Shown here: piece after piece, positions 43,874-50,000 of the stretch
Numbering within the stretch: the stretch's first letter is position 1
Layout: every line of letters starts with the position of its first letter
Origin: Chrysomallon squamiferum
Lineage: Eukaryota > Mollusca > Gastropoda > Neomphalida > Peltospiridae
DNA: 50,000 nucleotides
NCBI GenBank assembly: GCA_012295275.1
Contig: CM022667.1
Coordinates: 5,002,208-5,052,207, forward strand
Direction: 5' to 3'
Notes under the pieces: model-generated
Database searches by the model: none
Seen by the model: the letters and a program-made list of their open reading frames with translations, nothing else
What the model was told of the DNA's origin: nothing
Program-made: the position numbers and the translations under genes

Positions 43874-44811
43874 TACACACACTTTAAGTTATAAATTATT
43901 TTTTATTCTAAAGAGAAATCTTTTGCTTATGGTTAACTTCTTTTAAATACAGTTGAATCAGCTATTGTATTCCGAGTTCAGGTGTGAAGATTCCGGTTAG
44001 AGTTACCTTCTCCTTGATTAATTAATACAGAATCTACTGGCATCAATGAAAGAAGCTAAGATACAAATCTCTTGGCTGTTAATGCAAAGTTTTATTATTT
44101 CTCAGTATTAATATTATTATTTGATTAATTAATGCAATTTATTAACTTATCTATTTTTCTCTTGATTACCACCATGTAATGGATTAGCCCATGGAAACAA
44201 AGTACAAAAAAAATATATATAATCTTTTGCTTTTACAGATAATTTACATATAGTTTAATTTTGGTTAAAAAAAAAAAAAAAATAAGGAAAAAATAAATAT
44301 TTATAATAAATGTTTTATTTCCATTGGTTAAACTGAGAAAAACATTTAGTAAAACATAAAAATAAATAATTATTATTTAGATCATCACGATAAACACATT
44401 TAGAAAAATGTATAAACAAAAAACACTGTTTAAGCTACAAAAATCATGAAAACAAAGCCGTTCTGATGTATTTATTATATGCCAACATGAAAAGAAAATC
44501 ACAACATTAGGTAAGTTTATGAAATTAGTAAAGAAAACAATTAAAATATCAAATGCAACAAATAGTTTCATAATGCTAATGTGTTCATATATTTTTTCTG
44601 AGTATAAGTCAACACAAAAAGAGTAAACAAAGAGCATCAGAATCATTGATCCTTACACTTCCCATTAGGATACAAGGATACTTCCTTCCCCAACCAGTGT
44701 TCCACAAAATCTCCCCAGTATATGAGAAGGTGCACACAAAGGTGACTTCCTGCTAATGATAAAAACAGCTGTGTGATAATTTAGTTTAACTTCTGCTATC
44801 AGTATGTTAAC

Positions 44812-44817
44812 TTTATT
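44812..44817 (-). terminator. Poly(A) signal AATAAA (minus strand)
   Basis: First canonical hexamer after the Toll-like receptor stop codon, about 310 bases downstream. The interval 44,818-45,123 is therefore the likely 3' UTR and shows no other feature. Confidence 0.45.
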
Positions 44818-45123
44818 AAAATACTCCCTTTCTTTTGTTCTTTGCATATAAAACATTGAGATCAAATTAAAAGGAAATCTGGGTCTTTGTGAAGGAAAAC
44901 TTGTAGTGTCTGGTTACCTGTTCAACATCTATGATAAATAGCTTTTTTTCACAACCATGACACCAAAATAAAAACTCATGATTGTTTGATTTCATTGAGA
45001 ATTAATGCCACATCATAACATAAATATTTCTTTTGAAACAAAATGCAATGTGAATGGAACTTAAATAATTTTCAACACAGTTTACTTACACTAAATGTCC
45101 AGTCACATTTTCATTGGCCAGTT

Positions 45124-48100
45124 TCACACATTCTGGTATCTAGCTTCTCTGGAGCCATTGCCACAACCAGGCAGATTTTCCAGCTTATTAATAAGCTGTT
45201 CTTTGAATTCATTCTCTACATTGTTTACGTCTGGCCACTCTATAAACTCGCGTCGTTCAAGAATTCTTTCAAGTTGCTTAGGGATGCTTTTTGGTGGCAG
45301 CTTTCCTACCTTCACTACTGTGTAGTCTTCAATTTTTCCATCTAGTTTGGTTTGAATAATGATGGGAAATTGAAATTCACAACAAAAGCGACTATCTACA
45401 TAATGCGTCAAAATTATGTATGCGTGTTTACTGGCTTCAAGTGCTTCATCAAAATTGGATATTTCAGGTTTTCCATATGTGTAATCCCTACATGGAAAGC
45501 AGAATTTGTAGTTGCCGTTTAAGGCTTGTCCACCAAGCTGACCGTTGTCTAAATTGGGCAAGAATTTATTCGCAACCCACTCTCGATCTTCTTCAGCCAT
45601 TGAGATGTAAGCATCATAGACTTTCTCGTCACCAGGAATTTCCTGGTACTGTTCTTGATGTTTATTCTTCTTGTTCTTTTTCAGATATTTTTTCATTCGG
45701 TACCATCTCAGCTGAATAAACCATCTATGTCTGTGCAGAAGCAATCCAACGAATGAACAGAAAATTACAGTTGAAATGACACCACCTATTATTTTGTATA
45801 ATGTGTAGTCAGTGCAGTCAATATGAGATGAACAGAATACACTGACTTTCTTAGTGTGCCAGCTTGAAGGAGAATTGCAGATCATCTCGTTCTGATGACT
45901 AAGTTCAGTTTTTGTTGTTTTCATCCACTGACAAAAGTCTTGAAAAGAACAAGTACAAGCAAAAGGGTTGTGAGAGAGATTCATATGTTGTACAGACTGC
46001 AGATTTTTCATTGATGATCTTGGAATTGTAGAAATTAAGTTATTATTCAGATCCAGTTCTTGTAGAGCATTAGTAGAGGCAAACAGATCTCTTCCCCAGA
46101 ATGAAATTTTGTTCTTTGTGAGATCAAGGATTTTGAGAGATGCAAGCTCCATAAATGTGTCATCAGGAAGATATGTGATGTTGTTGCTGGATAAGTCGAG
46201 TTGTTCCAGTTTGGTCAGACCTCTCAGAAGATTATTTTCTATGAGAACTGGTCCCAAGTTGTTGTTCTTCAAAATCATGTATTTGACAGAACTCAAGCTG
46301 CTGAAGAGGTCGTCTGGAAGAGAATGAATCTGATTGTTTGCCATGTTGAGATAGATAAGAGATGAAAGACTGGAGAAGAGGCCTGGTGTTTGTTGGATAG
46401 CCTTCAGATTGTTGTCACTGATCTCAAGAGAAATAAGTCTAATTAAAGAAATAAACAGTTTGTGCGGCAGAGTTGCTATTTTGTTTCTCTGCAGGTGCAG
46501 TTTTTTCAAATTTTGCAGGCCAATAAAGCTACCTTCATGAAGCTCATGAATGCCATTTTGAGTTAAATAGAGTTCTTTCATGTTTGTAAGATAAGAAAAC
46601 ACGCTGTCCCCAAGTCGGTCAATGTTGTTTCCATTAAGATGAAGTATTTCTAGTGAGGGAGGCAGTCCACTTGGCACAGAAGTTAAACTGTTGTCACTCA
46701 AAAACAATAGTTTAATAGTGAGATTCTCAAACGCTGACTCTGAAACCTGATCAATCTGACAAGCTTGTAAGTCTAGCGTCAACAGTTTTGGCAGATTTGC
46801 AAACGCTCTATCTGGAACTGTTTTTATCTTGTTGTTTGGCATCATCAAATACTTCAACGAGCTGTTTCTTAATATTCCGAAGGTGTAACTTGGAATTCTA
46901 CCATCCAGCTGCAGACTTCTAATGTCGAGAGAAATGAGTTCTGAAGTTTGAAGTCCAGAGAGAACCATTTCAAGCTGCTTAGAATCAAGAGGATTGAGTC
47001 CTATTCTCAGAGACTGAAGTTTGTTGAGGTAAGTAAATGCCAAACTGTCAACAGACCTAATGTTACATCGTGTTATTTCCAGTCTGCGGAGACATGAGTC
47101 ACGTAGATTTCTGAACGTGTTGTTATTCAGGATTCCAATAGGATTGTTACTGAGAACAACGAGATTCAGGTGAGTAACATTAAGGAACGAACTGGGAAAC
47201 GTGGCATTTCTAACGTTATTACCTTCCATCACAAATGTCTGGAGACCAACGAGATGTTTCACTTCAGGTATGGCTTTGAATCGATTAGCTGATATTGATA
47301 AGAAGTTGACAGATCTGGCACCTTCAAAAGCATCAATGTCATAGTCTTCAAGGTAATTTGTTGTAAGAATAACTGACTGCAGCAAAGGACATCCATTGAA
47401 AGCATTCTTCATGATCTGAGTTATCTGATTCTGTCTGAGGTCCACACTGATCAGGGTCTTCAGATAAGCAAAAGCAAATGGAAAGATGGAACCGATTACA
47501 TTGTGGTCTAGTTTTATTGTTTTCAGATTAGTAAGGTTGCCGAAAGTGTAAGAAGGGACAGTTGGAATTCTGTTGTGACTCAGGGCGACATACTGTAGGT
47601 GGATCAGCTTGCTGAATATGTCCTGTGGTATCTCTGATATCTCGTTGTATGACAAGTAAAGCTTCTCAATAGCCATGGGCAGATCTGCTGGGACTTCTTT
47701 CAAACCCTTACCATCACAGTTCACTGATGTCAAAACCTTGTTGCAGATACACAAGTGTGGACATTGGTCTTGGCTGATAACCAAGTCTGTGGCCAAGAGC
47801 AGAACAAGAAAACCACAAAACAGTCTGAAACAAAATAAATGTATGTATATAGATGGTTGCACCAGACATGTTTTAATTACACTCATTTGTTCACACACAC
47901 AATCAAAGGTAGAAGAAATAAAAGAAGATTATATAATTAAAATATTAATAAATACAAATAAAAATGAAGAGATAGAGTAAAACATGGAAGTACGTAGAAT
48001 ACATTTTAGCCAATAAAAGGTTCACTTAGTGAAAAGCAGGAACTAAATGTTTTAGTTATAAATAAATAAAACCTCATTGTTATGGCTAGTGAAAATCACA

Positions 48101-48534
48101 TTGAAATATATGGGGAAAATAAACTTTTGAGATAAATTCACTTGCCAAATTTGTTTTCATCCAATACAAAAAATATTCATAGTTCAGCTTTTTAGTGAAG
48201 GAAAACATTTACTTGATCATTAACTTTTGAAGAAAAATAAAAAAATATGCTTCAAACAAATAACTTCAAAAAGAAAAACGTCTCGAAGCAGACGATAGAA
48301 ACTAAGACGGTATTCGGGAAGGTTCGGATCTGTCCGCGTATTCGACCGAGATGATCCGAGTGGTCGGGATACTGGGTCAGCGTGACACACTTCTGTTCAT
48401 CAAGGCTACAGTTAACTACAAATAAATGCTGGCAAATTAGGGTAACCGGAAGCGTCCGGTTTACCTAACGACGAGCAAATCTTGTAGGTGAAATAAATAT
48501 CTGCGATAAAATTATTAATAGCTGCTCTTGTGTT

Positions 48535-48565
<31 letters not shown>

Positions 48566-48607
48566 CACGTAATATTTTTTGGGCAACTAAACCTTAACAT
48601 TTTTAAA

Positions 48608-48644
<37 letters not shown>

Positions 48645-48711
48645 TTTGTTGTTGTTGTTGTCGGTGTTGTTGTTAGGTTGTTGTTATTGCTGTCGCTGCT
48701 GCTGCTGCTGC

Positions 48712-48770
<59 letters not shown>

Positions 48771-49234
48771 GTGCTAATATAAAAAAGATCGTACGAAAAA
48801 TGTAGCCTGTCAACTCGGAATCACTTTCCAGTTTCCCCATCATTAACACAGACACCACCACTATACACGGAAAACAAATTTCTCATTTTATTTTAAAAAC
48901 AACATTTTTCTATAAACTTATTCTTTACACAGACAGACTGCACTTGACTTAACCCCGGTTTAGCGAGCGCGTTAGGCACACATCACTAGTTCTCCGTCAG
49001 AGTACGTCTATATCGTTAATTGTCTTATTATCTGATTACTTCATAAACTGAAGATTATTAACTACGAAAAGAATGCAACAATGAAAACAGATTAACCGTA
49101 CTAAAAAAAATAAATAAATAAAAAAATAAATAAATAAATAAAATTAAAATTAAAAATAAATAGAAAAACATGAGAATAGCAACAATGCAGTCTAGCGGTT
49201 CGTTATTTTAAAAACAGTGACATACGAACCTCAT
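45124..49234 (-). CDS. Toll-like receptor (LRR ectodomain, one membrane span, TIR)
   Basis: The main exon is 47824-45124. An acceptor TTTGTTTCAG precedes it, and a 5-nt coding exon (ATGAG, 49234-49230) completes the frame. The join gives MRLFCGFLVLLLATDLVIS, a good signal peptide, and a 901-residue protein. Next come a Cys-rich LRR N-cap (CPHLCICNKV), some 22-23 leucine-rich repeats, one C-terminal cap (NPFACTCSFQDFCQW), a membrane span at about 675-698, and a TIR domain from about 736 with box 1 VYDAYIS, box 2 RDYTYGK and box 3 FIEW. It is a single-cysteine-cluster TLR. TLRs sense microbial or endogenous ligands at membranes and signal by TIR-TIR contact with adaptors. The BB-loop Pro of the RDxxPG motif is Tyr785 here. 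The unspliced frame also has an upstream ATG (47,898), but it adds an unlikely N-terminus and crosses the acceptor. The exon 1 donor GTTCGT is imperfect. Confidence 0.88.
47825..49229 (-). other. Proposed intron 1 of the Toll-like receptor gene
   Basis: It contains a GC-richer patch at about 48,290-48,490 that might be an alternative first exon, (GT)n at 48,541-48,564, ATT/GTT repeats at 48,609-48,675 and GCT then ATT repeats at 48,694-48,770. No additional coding exon is recognised. Confidence 0.5.
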
Positions 49235-50000
49235 GTCGAGTGTAGACAGACCAGCCAGTGTAGGTTCGACAGCTCGCCAGCAATACCTGTAGCAAGACGG
49301 TGATGTTACAAATGCAATTAAATAAATTTAGTCATTTCCAGTATAATGTAAATCGTCATAGGAATTCCAATTTCAGTTGCTATTTTTCATCGAAAATTTG
49401 TGACCCGTTTCGACACTATTGCGTAGGCAACGTATGGAACGGTCTATTCATCAAGCGTAGGTGATTCAGCTCCTTGATGCCATCCCATCTATACAAAAGC
49501 AAAATTGTTTTCTTTAGTTAATTCATTAGTTTTGTTATCTGGTTTTCAACCTTCTTTTATACATGTTCATTCGAATTAAATTGTATATAATTATATAGTA
49601 TTTCTAATCAACAAACTTATTTTAAAAATCGAAAAAAAAAAAAAAAAAAAAAAAACGCCTACAGCCTATTCGGCTGGGAAAATCCGGATGATTAATTTAA
49701 ATGTCAGATTACGAAATGGGTATTTCCATATAATTATAAGCCTTTGTAGATCTTGTTCAGAAACTGTGGGCAGATAATTGCAAATTATGGAATGTTTCTA
49801 AAATAGCAGACAACTATTACTGTAGAGCAGTCGTGGGAAAACTGCGGTCAGCCTAATTTCACAAGGAAAATAACGTTAATTCAAATTTTATAAAATCAGT
49901 CTATTTTGCATCTACTAATACACTAAAACACACGTAATTTTTTAATTATTATTTTTTTTTTTATGTTTTTAATTATAACAGTTCCTGAAGTAAATGAAAA
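49235..50000 (-). other. 5' UTR and upstream region of the Toll-like receptor gene
   Basis: The 60 bases before the proposed ATG are GC-richer and probably 5' UTR. A second possible donor (CTACAG then GTATTG) ends at 49,288. Further right are an A run at 49,632-49,655 and a kappa-B-like GGGAAAATCC at 49,676-49,685. No TATA box is convincing. Confidence 0.35.
49676..49685. promoter_or_regulatory. kappa-B-like motif upstream of the TLR gene
   Basis: GGGAAAATCC lies about 440 bases upstream of the proposed TLR start codon and is close to Rel/NF-kappa-B consensus sites. A ten-base near-match in AT-rich DNA is weak evidence. Confidence 0.2.

Larger units (their letters stand above)
39460..44811. 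other. Large gene-free AT-rich interval
   Basis: No coding exon is supported on either strand. Long A or T runs occur near 39,141, 41,084, 41,310, 42,938 and 43,350, ATT repeats near 40,411 and 42,465-42,550, and CATA repeats at 43,820-43,873. Isolated AATAAA hexamers are common and not informative. Confidence 0.5.

Noticed and set aside
47825-47898. ATG at 47,898 (MCEQMSVIKT) as the TLR start
   Set aside because: It reads through a strong acceptor and places a 24-residue extension before the signal peptide. The spliced start gives a better leader.
48305-48380. tRNA gene or tRNA-derived SINE suggested by GGTTCGGATCT
   Set aside because: A B-box-like string only. No A-box at the right distance, no cloverleaf, and no tail repeat could be found.

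Overview
The window is eukaryotic nuclear DNA from an animal, most likely a lophotrochozoan and probably a mollusc. That placement is an inference: genes are split by GT-AG introns, the non-coding DNA is very AT-rich and full of microsatellites, and an innate-immune Toll-like receptor sits beside an expanded-family type of AIG1/GIMAP GTPase. I cannot name the species from sequence alone.

Layout. (1) 1-11,300: no convincing protein gene. It holds low-complexity DNA, microsatellites, small diverged tandem repeats, and two or three GC-richer islands that look like promoters or first exons. (2) 11,313-15,570 (+): a two-exon gene. Exon A encodes a long acidic region built on a 9-residue (27-bp) repeat and carries apparent frameshifts. 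Exon B is an intact 463-codon exon encoding an AIG1/GIMAP-type GTPase fused to a hedgehog-type Hint autoprocessing domain. (3) 18,861-21,659 (+): a complete four-exon GABARAPL2/GATE-16 (Atg8-family) gene, followed by AT-rich DNA that is probably a long 3' UTR. (4) 27,234-27,810: three diverged copies of a roughly 200-bp repeat. (5) 29,332-38,383 (+): a complete 13-exon PRP4 kinase (PRPF4B) gene of 958 codons. Three of its exon/intron boundaries have been tandemly duplicated together with their splice sites. (6) 39,209-39,451: seven ATTGG (inverted CCAAT) motifs and one decayed copy, mostly on a 31-33 bp period. (7) 45,124-49,234 (-): a Toll-like receptor whose start codon appears to lie in a tiny 5-nt coding exon.

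The most unusual item is the GTPase-Hint protein. Its Hint part aligns by eye with the C-terminal half of Hedgehog, including the catalytic Cys, the TxxH-type His, the ASCY Cys, and a C-terminal segment resembling the sterol-recognition region. The conserved general-base Asp is replaced by His. The protein has no visible signal peptide. A self-cleaving, possibly lipid-modified intracellular immune GTPase is a reasonable hypothesis. It lies 3.3 kb upstream of GABARAPL2 on the same strand, and vertebrate GIMAP6 is known to bind GABARAPL2, so a functional link to autophagy is worth testing.

The second notable item is in the PRP4 kinase gene, a gene for a splicing kinase. It has 11 tandem copies of one 3' splice site, seven of another and two or three of a 5' splice site. 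One of these arrays could add in-frame 11-residue cysteine-rich inserts to the protein.
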